A stretch of DNA of 64,000 nt from Adiantum capillus-veneris (GCA_014529385.2 CM043971.1:59529709-59593708); one strand, 5' to 3'; shown: positions 12,360-28,975, counted from the first letter of the stretch. Translations and numbers: made by a program. Notes: generated by a model not told the origin, from the letters alone.

Positions 12360-13637
12360 CTTTATGAAGTTGCTTGTAGCATCACGTGTCAACACCTGGT
12401 GCTTTGGGAAGCTTCAAAGAGGCTAATTTAAGAGCTTTGTGGAGCTTCTTGTAGCACTACATGTCAACACCTATGCTAAAGGAATTTTCAAATAGGCTAT
12501 TTTAGGTGCTTTATGGAGTTGCCTATAGCACCACGTGACAACACGTGGTGCTAAAGGAAGTTTTAAAGAGGCTAATTTAATATCTTTGTGGAGCTGTCTA
12601 TAGCACCATGTGTCTGTACATAGTGCTATATGAGTCTTCATAAGGGCTAATTTAAGCCCTTTATGGAGCTGCTTGGAGCACCACATGTCCGTAGCACCAC
12701 GTGCTGACACGTGGTGCTAAAAAAAGTTTCAAAGAGGCTAATTTAAGCCATTTGCATAGTTGCTTGTAACACCACGTGTTGGCACGTGGTGCTACAAAAA
12801 GTTTCAAAGAGGCTAAGTTAAGCGCTTTTTGCACCTGCTTGTACCACCACGTGGCGACACATAGTGCTAAAGGAAGTTTCAAAGAGGCTATTTTAAGCGC
12901 TTTATGGAGCTTCTTGTAGCACCACGTGTCGACACGTGGTGCTACAAGAAGTTTCAAAGAGGCTAATTTAAGCGCTTTGTGGAGTTTCATGTAGCACCAC
13001 ATGTGGACACGAGGTGCTAAAGAAAGTTTCAAAGAGGCTAATTTAAGCGCTTTGTGGAGTTTTCGGTAGCACCACATGTCAACACGTGGTGCTACAGGAA
13101 GTTTGAAAGAGGCTAATTAAACAGCTTTGGGGAGGTGCCTGTAGCACCACGTGTCGACATGTGGTGCTAAAGAGAGTTTCAAAGAGGCTAATTTAAGCGC
13201 TTTTGTGGAGTTTCCTGTAGCACCACGTGGTGCTAACGAAACTTTCAGAGAGCCTATTTAAGCACTTTGTGGAGCTGCTTGTAGCACCAGGTGGCAACAC
13301 GTGGTGCTCAAGGAATTTTCAAAGAGGCTAATTTAAGCGCTTTTATGGAGTTGCTTGTAGCACCACGTGGCTACACGTGTTGCTAAAGGAATTTTCAAAG
13401 AGGCTAGTTTAAGCTCTTTGTGGAGTTGCTTGTAGCACCACGTGTCGACACGTGGTGCTACAGGAAGTTTCAAACAAGCTAATTTAAGCGCTTTGTGGAT
13501 TTGCATGTAGCACCACGTATCGACACGTGGTGCTAAAGAAAGTTTCAAAGAGGTTGATTTAAGCACTTTGTGGAGCTGCTTGTAGCATCACTGTCGACAT
13601 GTGGTGCTACAAGAAGTTTCAAAGAGGCTAACTTAAG
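12360..13637. repeat. 75-bp palindrome array, segment 1
   Basis: About 17 tandem units of close to 75 bp. Each is built on a 28-bp palindrome made of the half TAGCACCACGTGTC followed by its reverse complement, so each unit can form a hairpin. It carries two CACGTG motifs round a GTCGAC centre. Spacer sequence is GCTAATTTAAGCGCTTTGTG-like. Units differ by scattered substitutions and small indels. Because 75 is 25 codons, minus-strand frames stay open over several units (12661-13077, for example) and show a 25-residue repeat containing APRVDTWCYKQLHK. The array belongs to the composite LTR element and stops exactly where the 5.5-kb LTR element entered. Confidence 0.9.
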
Positions 13638-13829
13638 TGTCAGGACAGGGGTCCTACGAGGCAAGGCCCAACCTAGGGGGTCAAGGACCTCGGTCAAGGG
13701 CTTGGATTGGACCAATGCGGACTGGACCAGTGCGGACTGGGGATCCGCTTAGGGCAAGAGCTAGGAGCTAGGCCTATATAAGGGGCGGTAGGGGGGAGGA
13801 TCCTATGTTCAGTTACCCTAGGTCTTATA
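13638..13829 (+). repeat. 5' LTR of the 5.5-kb element
   Basis: Begins TGTCAGGACA and ends CTTATA. A TATA-like CTATATAAGG motif at about 13776 is a plausible core promoter. It contains a 15-bp tandem duplication (GGACCAATGCGGACT type) that is single in the right LTR. Confidence 0.85.
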
Positions 13830-13897
13830 TTGGTATCAGAGCTCAAGGGGAGGGAGGAGCTATGGAGGAGGAGGAAGCCTTGCATGGATGATTGCAT

Positions 13898-18954
<5,057 letters not shown>

Positions 18955-18967
18955 AAGGGGGGAGTAA

Positions 18968-19144
18968 TGTCAGGACAAGGGTCCTACGAGGCAAGGCCCA
19001 ACCTAGGGGGTCAAGGACCTAGGACAAGGACCTGGACTGGACCAGTGCGGACTGGGGATCCGCTTAGGGCAAGAGCTAGGAGCTAGGCCTATATAAGGGG
19101 CGGTAGGGAGGAGGATCCTATGTTCAGTTACCCTAGGTCTTATA
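18968..19144 (+). repeat. 3' LTR of the 5.5-kb element
   Basis: Begins TGTCAGGACA and ends CTTATA like the left copy, with the polypurine tract immediately upstream and target duplication TTAAG immediately downstream. Confidence 0.85.
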
Positions 19145-20879
19145 TTAAGTGCTTTGTGGAGTTGCTTGTAGCACCACGTGTCAAGAAAATTTCAAAGAGG
19201 CTAATTGAAGCGCTTTGTGGAGATGCTTGTAGCACCATGTGTCGATAAGGGGTGGTAAAGGAAGTTTCAAAGAGGCTAATTTAAGCGCTTTGTGGAGTTG
19301 CCTGTAGCACCATGTGTCGACACGTGGTGCTACAGAAAGTTTGAAAGAGGCTAATTTAAGAGCTTTGTGGAGTTTCCTGTAGCACCATGTGTCGACACCT
19401 GGTGCTAAAGAAAGTTTCAAAGAGGCTAATTTAAGTGCTTTCTAGAGTTGCTTGTAGCACCACGTGTCGACACGTGGTGCTAAAGAAAGTTTCAAAGAGG
19501 CTAATTTAAGCACTTTGTGGAGTTGCCTGTAGCATCACATCTCGACACGTGGTGCTACATGAAGTTTGAAAGAGTCTAATGTAAGTGCTTTTTGGAGTTG
19601 CCTGTAGCACCATGTGTCAACACGTGGTGCTAAAGAAATTTTCAAAGCGCTTTGTGGAGTTCCCTGTAGCACCACATGTCTACACGTGGTGCTACAGGAA
19701 GTTTGAAAGATGCTAATTTAAGCGCTTTGTGGAGCTGCTTGTAGCACCACGTGTCGACACGTGGTGCTACAGGAAGTTTCAAAGAGGCTAATTTAACTGC
19801 TTTGTGGAGTTTCCTGTAGCACTACGTGTCCACACATGGTGCGACAGAAAGTTTCAAAGAGGCTAATTTAAGTACTTTGTGGAGCTGCATATAGCACCAC
19901 GCGTCCACACGTGGTGCTATAGGAATACCCAAAAGCGGATTTAAGCCATTTTCAAAAATTGCTTGTGGCACCACATGTCGGCACGTGGTGCTAAGTAAAG
20001 TTTCAAAGAGGCTAATGTAAGTGTTTTGTGGAGTTGGTTGTAGACCACGTGGTGACACATGGTGCTCAAGGAATTTTCAAAGAGGCTAATCTAAGAGCTT
20101 TTGTGGAGTTTCTCGCCACGTGGTGCTAAAGGAATTTTCAAAGAGGCTAGTTTAATCTCTTTGTGGAGTTGCTTGTAGCACCACGTGTCAACATGTGGTG
20201 CTACAGGAAGTTTCAAAGAAGCTAATTTAAGCGCTTTGTGGAGTTGCATATAGCACCATGTATCGATACGTGTGGTGCTAAAGAAAGTTTCAAAGAGGCT
20301 GAGCACTTTCTGGAGCTGCTTGTAGCATCACGTGTCAACACGTGGTGCTACAAGAAGTTTCAAAGAGGCTAATTGAAGTGCTTTGTGGAGTTGCCTGTAG
20401 CACCACGTGTCGACACGTGGTGCTAAAGAAAATTTCAAAGAGGCTCATTGAAGCGCTTTGTGGAGATGCTTGTAGCACCATGTGTTGATACGTGGTGTTA
20501 AAGGAAGTTTCAAAGAGGCTAATTTGAGTACTTTGTGAAGTTGCATGTAGCACCACATGTCGACACATGGTGCTAAAGGAAGTTTCAAAGAGGCTAATTT
20601 AAGTACTTTGTGGAGCTGCATGTAGCACCACGTGTCGGCACATGGTGCTATAGGAATATCCAAAGGGGATTTAAGCCATTTTCATAGTTGCTTGTAGTCC
20701 CACGTGTCGACACCTAGAGTTATTGGAAGCTTCATAAGGGCTAATTTAAACTCTTTATGAAGCTACTTGTAGCACCACGTGTTGGCACATGCTACTCTAG
20801 GAAGCTTCAAGAGGTTAATTTTAGTGCTTTGTGGAGTTGTCTTTAGCACCACGTGTTGACACGTGGTGCTAAAGGAAGC
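19145..20879. repeat. 75-bp palindrome array, segment 2
   Basis: About 23 units continue the array interrupted at 13637. Palindromes are full or slightly decayed. Spacers alternate between CTACAGGAAGTTT-type and CTAAAGAAAGTTT-type endings, which hints at higher-order pairs of units. Minus-strand frames again give the 25-residue repeat. The segment stops at 20879 where an 8.25-kb DNA transposon entered. Confidence 0.9.
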
Positions 20880-21818
20880 CCCGGGGGATTCACTATTAGT
20901 AGTGGGGGGATGTCACCTACGTGCATCAAAATTAGAGAAACCCCCCTATATACGATATCTTACTTGCTAGCCTACCCCCCTACATACAGACAAGATACGA
21001 ACGTTCTCGCAATGAGACAACCCCCCTCATACGGATTTCGTACGGAATGTAATGACCCACTATTTTATGTATACTAGTAACATAACAATTTTAGAAGCAC
21101 ATTCTTTTGCAAAAATACATGTTGAACTGCAAATGAACAGAAGTGTACATTGTAGTGTGTTTTCATTTGCAATAGATGTTAAGAGAACAAACCATGAAAA
21201 GCAACAAATATAATGAATACATAATGAAAATAAACCAATCGTTTCAATGTAATTTGTCAAAAAACAAATAGCATTTGCCTTGTAAACTGATACAAATCTC
21301 AATCTCAAAACATATGATACTAGCCACCTACTTAGTAGGCTTCCCACATGGGATTTAAGGCACACATATGAAATGGATTGTTCTCTAAATAACAAATGAT
21401 GTATACTCTTAAACAACCATAAAAACTTCACTCATCAAATCAAAACACATTACAAAAAACCCCAATAAAAGATTAATCTTTTTGAACAAAAACAATTATA
21501 TGTGGTATGAATGTACGTCTATGCTTTAGCAAAAAAAGCACCATCAGTATTTAATTTTGAGTTTGCACATAAAATATAAATCCAAAAATTTCGCCAGAGT
21601 CTCCTTTGTACAGAGACCTCTTTCTAAAAAAAAATCAATACACCCTTTTCTTGGGCTCCCACATGGGATTTTCATCACATAATTTCTTTTTCCAAAAAAA
21701 TTGTCCACCTCATCTTGGGCTCCCACGTGGGATTTAACGATTGTCTTACACATTAAAATCAAACACATTCTCAATAGAGTCAAAGTAATCTAACTTCAAA
21801 TTGGTAGTATGACCTGCA

Positions 21819-22316
21819 TAATAAAGACATTGTGTATGTGTGATACATAGACCCAAGGTATGCTAGACGTGTCTTGGCAAGAAACTATAGCTCAAGATAA
21901 CACACACGGTCAAGCCATATGACCATGTGGGAAATTGAGACTATAAAATTTGAAGCTACATAGAAAGAAAGCTTATGGATAGCTAGAAGAACTGAAGTGT
22001 CCTATATTAACCTAATGTGACCCATCACTTTGAAAGGTAAAAGAACTGAAGGTAAAAATCTATAGCTCAAGATGGCACACCCGGTCAAGCCATATGACCA
22101 TGTGACAAATTGAGACTATATTTGTAATTATATACAAATAAAGACACTATGTATGTGTGACACACATACCCAAGGTATGCTAGAAGTGTCTTGGCAAGAA
22201 ACTATAGCTCAAGATAACACACTCTGTCAAGCCATATGACCATGTGGGAAATTGAGACTATAAAATTTGTAACTACATAGAAAAGAAAGCTTTATGGATA
22301 GCTAGAAGAACTAAAG
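21819..22316. repeat. About 320-bp tandem duplication inside the transposon
   Basis: Sequence at 21819-21997 recurs at 22138-22316 with over 90% similarity by eye, including GTATGCTAGA and CCATATGACCATGTG. A partial third copy lies at about 22061-22120. A smaller about 60-bp tandem pair (CAATACTCACA) follows at about 22332-22450. Confidence 0.8.
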
Positions 22317-22539
22317 GTAATAATCGATAGTCAATACTCACAAATCTGAGTTTAAAGCGAATAATCCCTGTTTGCAACTATATTCCAAGTGTTGTGATAA
22401 TCAATACTCACATATCCAAGTTTAAAGCCAATATTCCCTATTTGCAAGTCCTCCTCCTAAAGGGCTCCTAAATGAAGGGACTATTAACAAACTAGAATGT
22501 CTTTTCTGCTTAAGCCAGTTGGTGCTGGTCTTGCTATCC

Positions 22540-22800
22540 TTAAACTTAACACTATGGCCCATAAGGGCTTCATCCTTGGTGGCAACCCCAAGGGTCAAGA
22601 CAGTCTTTGCTTTTCGTTGTTGCTTATGGTCTTAGGGTGGCTCCCTTTGCCAGCCAATGTATGGTCTAGGGTTGGATGCCATGGCTCGGTTGGAGCATGC
22701 ATGGCTTTCATTACAACTTTCATTACAATTTTTTTTTGTTGCTTATGGTCTCATGGTGGCTCCCTTTGCTATCCAATGTATGGTCTAGGGTAGAATTCCA
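22540..22800 (+). repeat. Dispersed repeat tail, possibly LINE-derived
   Basis: Contains two copies of a GGTGGCTCCCTTTG ... GTATGGTCTAGGG motif and CATGGCTCGG...GAGCATG. Similar blocks occur at about 45150-45330 and 55860-56030, where they are followed by AATTTTTTGG-TTTAT, resembling the 3' end of plant L1-type LINEs. No reverse transcriptase is visible. Confidence 0.35.
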
Positions 22801-24871
22801 GCCAACCTCTGCATTGAAACCCCACATTTTGACTCCTTGAGCTAGAATTTCCTCAAGAAACTCCTCATAATAAATGTTGGCCAGGAAAAAAACACCATAA
22901 ATACTAGAGAGACACATCTGGAACATGATCCACATCTCTAACTCGATAAAAACCCCATACAGCGCATGCAACAATGGATAGGGATGTTAGCAATATTAGC
23001 CTATGCATAGTTTTTTTCATACTCGTATGGTATATTCACCACACTTTCATACTCAAACATTATTTGGTGTACAATATGTGGAAGATATGATCAAACATAT
23101 TTACCATGCTTTCTGTCTACGACAAATTGAAATTTAGACTCAACAATAGCCAAAGAGGAGCGCAAGTTTCTCAAGGGAGTGGCCGGCCAATTTCAAGCTG
23201 CAAATAATACTTAAAGGTCACAAGAAGCATGTTCTTTTGTTCCCCATCAGGTACAATCCATATTAGCTAAACAAGAGCTCAACTCAGATTGTACAGAATC
23301 TTTTAGACTCTTTAAGTCCTTTTTGAGCACAGGTTGGCCTCAACAAGTTGGACACATTACTCTGACCTTACCACATAGTCAACCTCAAGTATGGTGTTAG
23401 GTGCAGCGGAATAACTGTTGTATTTCTCAAGATGGGTGATCCATATGTGTTCAAGGTTCCTTTTAGTTCTTATGGAAGGGAGAGCCTTCCGTTCTTAAGG
23501 GAGAGTGCTATGATCACAAACAAAGTGAGTGGACACTGTGCGTGCAAGTGTACGAGACTGAGAGAAAGAGAGAAGAGAGACATGACACCCGAGAGGTTGA
23601 AAAACCCTCCTCTGAAGGCCCCACTCTTGTCGGAGAGAGGGGTCTACTTATTGATTGCACAAGTGATACAATGACGATGCAATGGACTGTTACAACTTGG
23701 GACTATGTCAGTGACGACAACGGGGACGACGACGACGACTTAGAGGCTGAAATCTGGGAGAACTTTGGGGCTGATTTGTGCGGCTGAAAACGCAGGTTTG
23801 GCTGCGTTTTTAGGGCTGAAAATCACTGTTGTAATTGCCCTTGAAAAACGATGATTTGTTCCTGCGATTGAAAGCTGCAAATGCTGACTGTAAAGGGCTG
23901 AAAACACTGTTTCCTGCAGGCGTATGGCTGCGTTTTCTTATGTTGAAAAAAGCTGGGCAAAACTCTGGAATCTGTTGTGCTAGGGTTGCCTTTTATACTG
24001 CTGAATTCACTGCTGAGATCGCTAAATAGGCTGTTTTGATTTGTGCTTAAAAATGCTGACTGTTGCAATGCCTGAAGGCTGAAAACGCTAGAGCATCTGC
24101 AACTTCTATGGTGATCTTGGAAACGCTAGGCTGAGTGAAGTCGCCGGTCCTGATGTCAGTTGAAAACGCCAGGCTGAGTGGAGGTCTTGGCGATGAAGAA
24201 AACGCTATGGTGAAGGGGATGCTGGCGGGAAGGTACTTGATGGGTTCTTGCTGAGAGAGAGGGAGTACCTGCTGCCTGTGGCCTGTTGTGCTCCTTGCTC
24301 ATCTGCCAAAGATTGCTAGCTTTGGGTTGCTTATATATTAACTTACCCAATTTTCCCTACTCAGTTCCCAACAAAAGTCACTTAATAAATAAGTGAAAAA
24401 TGTCAAAAATAGGGAAATTAGGCTAAGGTCACTGGAAAAATCCCCAAACTGACTCTGATGGAATCTGATGTAAATTCTTATGCTTATGTTGTGTGCAACC
24501 AAAGGATATGCATCTACACTAGGTGACTGGGCATGCACAGTCTACGAATAGACTCACAAAAGTGCCATATCACTTCTAAGCTAGACTGACTGGACTTGAC
24601 GGAAACTCTGTTATGGTGTAGCTTGTCCACGGACACATAGGGTTGGATGTGTCACGTGACATATGGTATCCGACATATAGAATGTCTTGGGGATCTAAAT
24701 CATACTATATTCCAAAGTCTGATAACCGTATGCATCCCCCATATGGTTGCCATAAGGAAAAGTGTAGTGATTGTCTCATCTAAGGGCTATGGAGGGCCTG
24801 AGAAACCAGGAAAATGCAGCGAGTATCGTACATGAAAAAACAAGGTAGGGGATGGGGCAGAGAGAGCATAC
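22801..24871. other. Transposon interior, no gene recognised
   Basis: No domain is recognisable. From 23780 to 24200 a short motif, GGCTGAAAACGC with variants, recurs at least five times. TGTTAGGTGCAGCGG at 23395 resembles the start of a copia LTR, but I could not find a partner or target duplication. Confidence 0.4.
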
Positions 24872-25267
24872 TTGAGAGCCTAGCATGACAGCGTCCTTGT
24901 CCAGAAACAGTGTAAGATGACTAATGAGCTTGAAGCTTCCCGTCAGCCATCATCCAGCAGGAACATAGAGCTGGGCACCCCCCTTATCCTCAAAAGAGTT
25001 GAGGTAAAAGATGGCATTTGTAAACGCATGAGTATTAGTGGTAACTCCATCACCAACTGCATCGAATTCGATGATGGTGATGCTATGAGGCCTTGCATTT
25101 CCGCCCAACTCACTAATGGACACATCAATAGTTATGTCACTACGAATTCTTGGAAAGCTTGTTTGTGACCTCGAATATGTGCAGGCGGGCAAAGGAACTA
25201 GTGGTGGCCCCAAAGAGAAGTAAAATCTAGGCAAGGGTAACCCCACCAACACCCTATAGTGCAGCAT
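24872..25267 (-). pseudogene. Captured first exon of a GH28 polygalacturonase
   Basis: The minus-strand frame from 25267 ends in the segment conserved at the start of plant GH28 (pectin-hydrolysing) enzymes: EFDAVGDGVTTNTHAF, then AIFYLNSF-DKGGAQLYVPAG. A TGA follows at the place where the family has a Lys. The same frame then continues with WLTGSFKLISHLTLFLDKDA and MLGSQ, and reaches a GT donor at 24871-24870, the usual end of exon 1 in this family. GH28 proteins normally have EFGAVGDG; here Gly is Asp. The catalytic Asp residues sit in later exons, which are absent. It lies in the DNA transposon beside a kinesin fragment on the same strand, so it is a captured, disabled fragment and not a host gene in place. 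The start at 25267 is only the first Met of the open frame. Confidence 0.8.
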
Positions 25268-26038
25268 TTCGAAGCTCGAGTCTCATGAGGCAACGCCTCT
25301 AGGTAAAAGACATCCAGAGAATTAAATGGAGATTCTCTGGCATATCTTCAGACATCAAACCAACACATGTGACATGCATCATTCCCGAGGTCTGTATAAC
25401 TAACTGCAATTATGTAGACGGTATAACACCAGAGTCTATGTTGAATTGTATGATAGATGACATGACCTTCACAAATAGGAGTCACCATAAGCTTGCCTTA
25501 GAGCCTCTTAATATTTTAGACTGAATGTTTTAACAATCATTGCTTGACACCTCCACCAGCAGTCTGTTATTTGTCTTTGGTTGCATAACAATAGAAACTT
25601 CAGCTTGAGCTGGACAGTTGTATGTTCAGCCAGATATAGGAGCTGCATGCAGTCAAGGGTGGGCGAATCATTGGCCCAAAACAGTAGTATTTGCAACTCA
25701 AAGATTCATTAAAAGGTGTACTGTATAAACCACTATTAGGCTGTTTGGGAGGTGCGCCTCCTTTTCAAAGTAAGAAAACCATCCTAAAAACTTTTCAAGT
25801 TCAGCCATCTGAATTTTGAAGCTAATTGATTAATTTTATACACCCTAACAAGTTCAAAATGAAGCACAACTATGCACCACAGTACATCGTTGCAAAACTA
25901 ACAGGTGAAAGGCATTTCTCTAGGAACACAAACATTCAAGAAGACTAATGTATTTAAGGCCCGTTTAAGGTAGCTTTGGTTTAAGGAGATTACAAAGCAT
26001 GTACATGTACAGAGTAAACTGAGGCCAAAAGCAGTCAC

Positions 26039-26820
26039 CTGCAGATATGAGACTGTTACTGAACCTTGCTTAGAAGATGTATCTGCAAGAATATCCTCCA
26101 TGGCTCGAACCATGATTCCACAGTCGGCAGCATCTTCCTCCCCAAGCTTGCCAAGGGTGAAAGTTTTACATGTGCCTGTTTGACCATATGCCATGACAGT
26201 GCCATTATACCCCTCTAGCACACTTTGTAGGCAAAAAGAAGAGGGATTCCAAGTATATACAATCAGATAGAGTTTTAAACATAACATACAAAATATCTTG
26301 CAAAATAGGCCACTATCACAAGCCAAACCAACATCTAAGCAAATATCTTTAGACACGAAGAACAAGCACCCAAAGACTCTATTTCCCTGTGACCTATAAC
26401 ACTATCTATTGAATAAAATGGGTTGAAAATGGTAGGGGGCAATGAAGGACCTCAACCACAGGCTTTGCCACTACTTCATAGACTCGTTTCTGAGAAGCAA
26501 TTTCATTCAGAATCTCATCAAACTAGAACGTCTCACAGTCCCAATTATTCCTCCTCAGCTTCAGTCGCTTCAGCTGTGACAAGTGCAAAAGACAAATCAA
26601 TTAAAACAAGGCATTGGCACAATATAGAACCTGTCTTGAGCTAATGCTGATAAAGTTTCCCATGAAGCAACAAGGTAGGGAATGAGAAGAAGACCTTTGG
26701 CATCAACTCCACATAATCAGTAAAATCAGCATCATTTTTTAGCTCCTCAAAGTTCCTGGGCCTAAGTCGCACAGCAACTCTTACTCTTCCTGACACTGAA
26801 CGTAGACTTGCATGAGTTTA
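26039..26820 (-). pseudogene. Captured ARK-type kinesin motor fragment (three exons)
   Basis: Three consecutive exons of an armadillo-repeat kinesin motor domain, with introns retained. The first (about 26820-26695) encodes RVRVAVRLRPRNFEEL and DADFTDYVELMPK. The second (26573-26451) encodes LKRLKLRRNNWD, then FDEILNEIASQKRVYEVV and AKPVVE. The third (about 26225-26039) encodes SVLEGYNGTVMAYGQTGTCK, GEEDAADCGIMVRAMEDIL and VSYLQ. Exon junctions are in phase 0 with GT donors. Damage is clear: a TAG lies in exon 2 (before FDEIL), the P-loop GQTGTGKT reads GQTGTCKT, and the base pair before exon 3 is AA rather than AG. The rest of the motor, the coiled coil and the armadillo repeats are missing. 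Intron retention shows genomic rather than cDNA capture by the surrounding transposon. Confidence 0.88.
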
Positions 26821-27109
26821 AGATTTAAGAGATGGAAAGGAGGCCCCGAAAGGACATGAAAAATATAGCTTTGAAGAGGACTGTACTACATAAAAATGCA
26901 GATTGAACCTAATCAAATCTCATTACTGTACTTTCCTTCTTTCTTTTGCCTCGATGATAATGCAAGTTCTGTCATGCAGAATGCACAGTTCGATGATAAA
27001 GTAAGTAACAACCTCCATTGTCAACTTTTCCATTCTAACTTGCTCGACCAGTTAATAATTTTTCAAAAAATTGCAGACATGCTGACTGTGGAAAAATTTG
27101 TTAATACCT

Positions 27110-27340
27110 TCACTTCAGGTCGGAGGCCCGTCGGATGCTCTAAGGGAGGGGAGAGATGCCGCTTGCAGGGTGCTACTGCCGCCGCTGAGAGGGTGCAGCA
27201 GTACCGCACGCAGACACCAAGCACATGTGGGAGCTTGCAGAGAGCTTGGCCAGGGGCGGGAGAGGCCCAACACCTCGTCTGCAAAGGGTCTGCGACTCGC
27301 GGGGGAGAGAAGCACCTCGTCCCGCTGATGCCCAAATTCA
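27110..27340. other. GC-rich segment, possible third captured gene fragment
   Basis: A sharply GC-rich island in an AT-rich element, with open frames on both strands (plus 26896-27492; minus 27115-27393). Splice-like signals lie just left: ATGCAG before and GTAAGT after a short stretch at about 26977-27006, and TTGCAG at about 27076. I recognise no protein family in any frame. The composition change suggests coding origin. Confidence 0.3.
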
Positions 27341-27572
27341 ATGAAGAGCAGATAGTGCTCGTAAAAAAACCTAGGTTTATTGTAGTCCCACAATTTTCAA
27401 ATTTACCACTAAATTTTATATTTGAAGGTGAGAAAACCCAAAGCCCTATCTGCAAGCATCTCTCCCTCTCTCTCACACCATTTTCCTCTTGAATAAAAGG
27501 TCTTGAGTTCAATTGTCCTCGTCAAATAGATCTTTGAGATCTCTAGGGATAGTTTCCTACGACGTTAAAATA

Positions 27573-27621
27573 CTCTTCTTCTTCTTCTTCTTCTTCTTCT
27601 TCTTCTTCTTCTTCTTCTTCT

Positions 27622-27704
<83 letters not shown>
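27573..27704. repeat. (CTT)n-(CT)n compound microsatellite
   Basis: About 55 bp of CTT repeats run directly into about 78 bp of CT repeats. Frames through it encode poly-Phe, poly-Glu or Leu-Ser and are not genes. Confidence 0.95.
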
Positions 27705-27706
<2 letters not shown>

Positions 27707-28309
27707 ATCGAGACTCGACAGTCAATGATATATTGAATATTTCCCTTATATTTAAGGCTTTGTCACACAAACAGAGTTAATTTGGTGGATTGCATAAAGC
27801 AAGGGGTAGGTCATGTATAAAGGGAATTTAAGGGCAATTCATGTGCATAAATCAGTAAAGAAGTAAATTGTGTGGAAGCAACAAATTCTGTACAAGGCAG
27901 CAGGGAAAGACTTAGAGGAGTGGGCTAATTCTTGCGTAAAGAAGAGAGCAAGGAGAGATTAAAGGACATTCGGTTTTCCTCATGCTCTCTTGGCAAAAGG
28001 GCTCAAATTTTCTTACTTTCGCTCTCGACTAATGGATGGCAGCATAAGAGCGCTTTCACTCATCACAATTAAGCAAAAGTTAACTACATATTATCTTTGG
28101 TTGTAATTAAACATTGCATTCTAATTTGGTGTAAAAACCTTCACATTTTGTCAATTTACCTATGTTGTTTCACATATGGAGGTTTGCCAAGTTTTTGGAA
28201 AAAAGTTTATTTTGAGCACTGCACGACACAATGCTAGGATTCTGCAAGCGAGGATTAATTGGGCTCTCCTTCTGCCACTTCTGTCCACCCAAATGCAATC
28301 ATCCATCGA

Positions 28310-28520
28310 GAAACATGTGTCTCGACTTAATATCGTGCCGCTTTAAATTCAAAATTTCCAGTTGACAGCAAGGAGAAAAGGAGAAATTCCGTCCCAAAAT
28401 AGAGAAAAATAGTGTAACAAGCTGAAAAATAAATGTAATTTTCTAAAATTTCCTCTTGGCAAATTCAAGAAAAGGAATTCTATAGGTTTAAATAAATGTT
28501 TTTTCCCGAACACTGGTGCA
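28310..28520 (+). repeat. Segment shared with the EF-hand gene upstream region
   Basis: This stretch aligns with 51765-51975 in the same orientation at about 75-80% by eye, with shared blocks such as AAAATAGAGAAAAATAGTGT and GACAGCAAGG/GACGGCAAGG. It lies in the DNA transposon; the other copy lies just upstream of the calmodulin-like gene. It may be another small captured host segment or a small dispersed repeat present at both sites. Confidence 0.65.
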
Positions 28521-28851
28521 ATCGCTTGCCAAGAGCATCACACAAAGTGCCGAGGTCCCGAAAAAACCCCACGACGCCCATGAACCGATTTCAATGATTG
28601 ACATTTTGTTGATGACTACACTTATGTGTTATCTTTGTGGACAGAATCGCTTGTTTTGTGAGGTAATATGTGACAAATTACATGCTAACCACTCAAAAAT
28701 GCATCTCAATTGTCAAAAAGGAATAAAAATTAGAAAAGCTTGATCAATCCGATAAAAATAGATACATGGGTACTTTGGGAATTTCAAAAATTTGAAGGTT
28801 ATTTTGGGAATTTTGACAAATTAGAGGGGTTTGAGCTTGGCTACGAGCTTG

Positions 28852-28855
<4 letters not shown>

Positions 28856-28914
<59 letters not shown>
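28856..28914. repeat. (GA)n microsatellite
   Basis: About 58 bp of GA repeats near the right end of the DNA transposon. Confidence 0.95.
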
Positions 28915-28916
<2 letters not shown>

Positions 28917-28975
28917 CTTACTAATGTATTTAAGGTGGCTCAAGTAGTTGAATGTAGCGCCAGTGTAACCACCCT

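Noticed and set aside
12360-13637. CRISPR-like appearance of evenly spaced palindromic repeats
   Set aside because: Units are contiguous 75-bp copies with repeated, not unique, spacers. No cas genes are present, and the context is plant retroelement DNA.
25898-26365. A functional kinesin gene
   Set aside because: Only part of the motor is present, the P-loop is altered, an upstream exon holds a stop, and the fragment lies inside a bounded transposon.
26896-27492. 198-codon plus-strand frame as a host gene
   Set aside because: It spans intron-like DNA and a GC-rich island inside the transposon and matches no family. It is kept only as a possible captured fragment.
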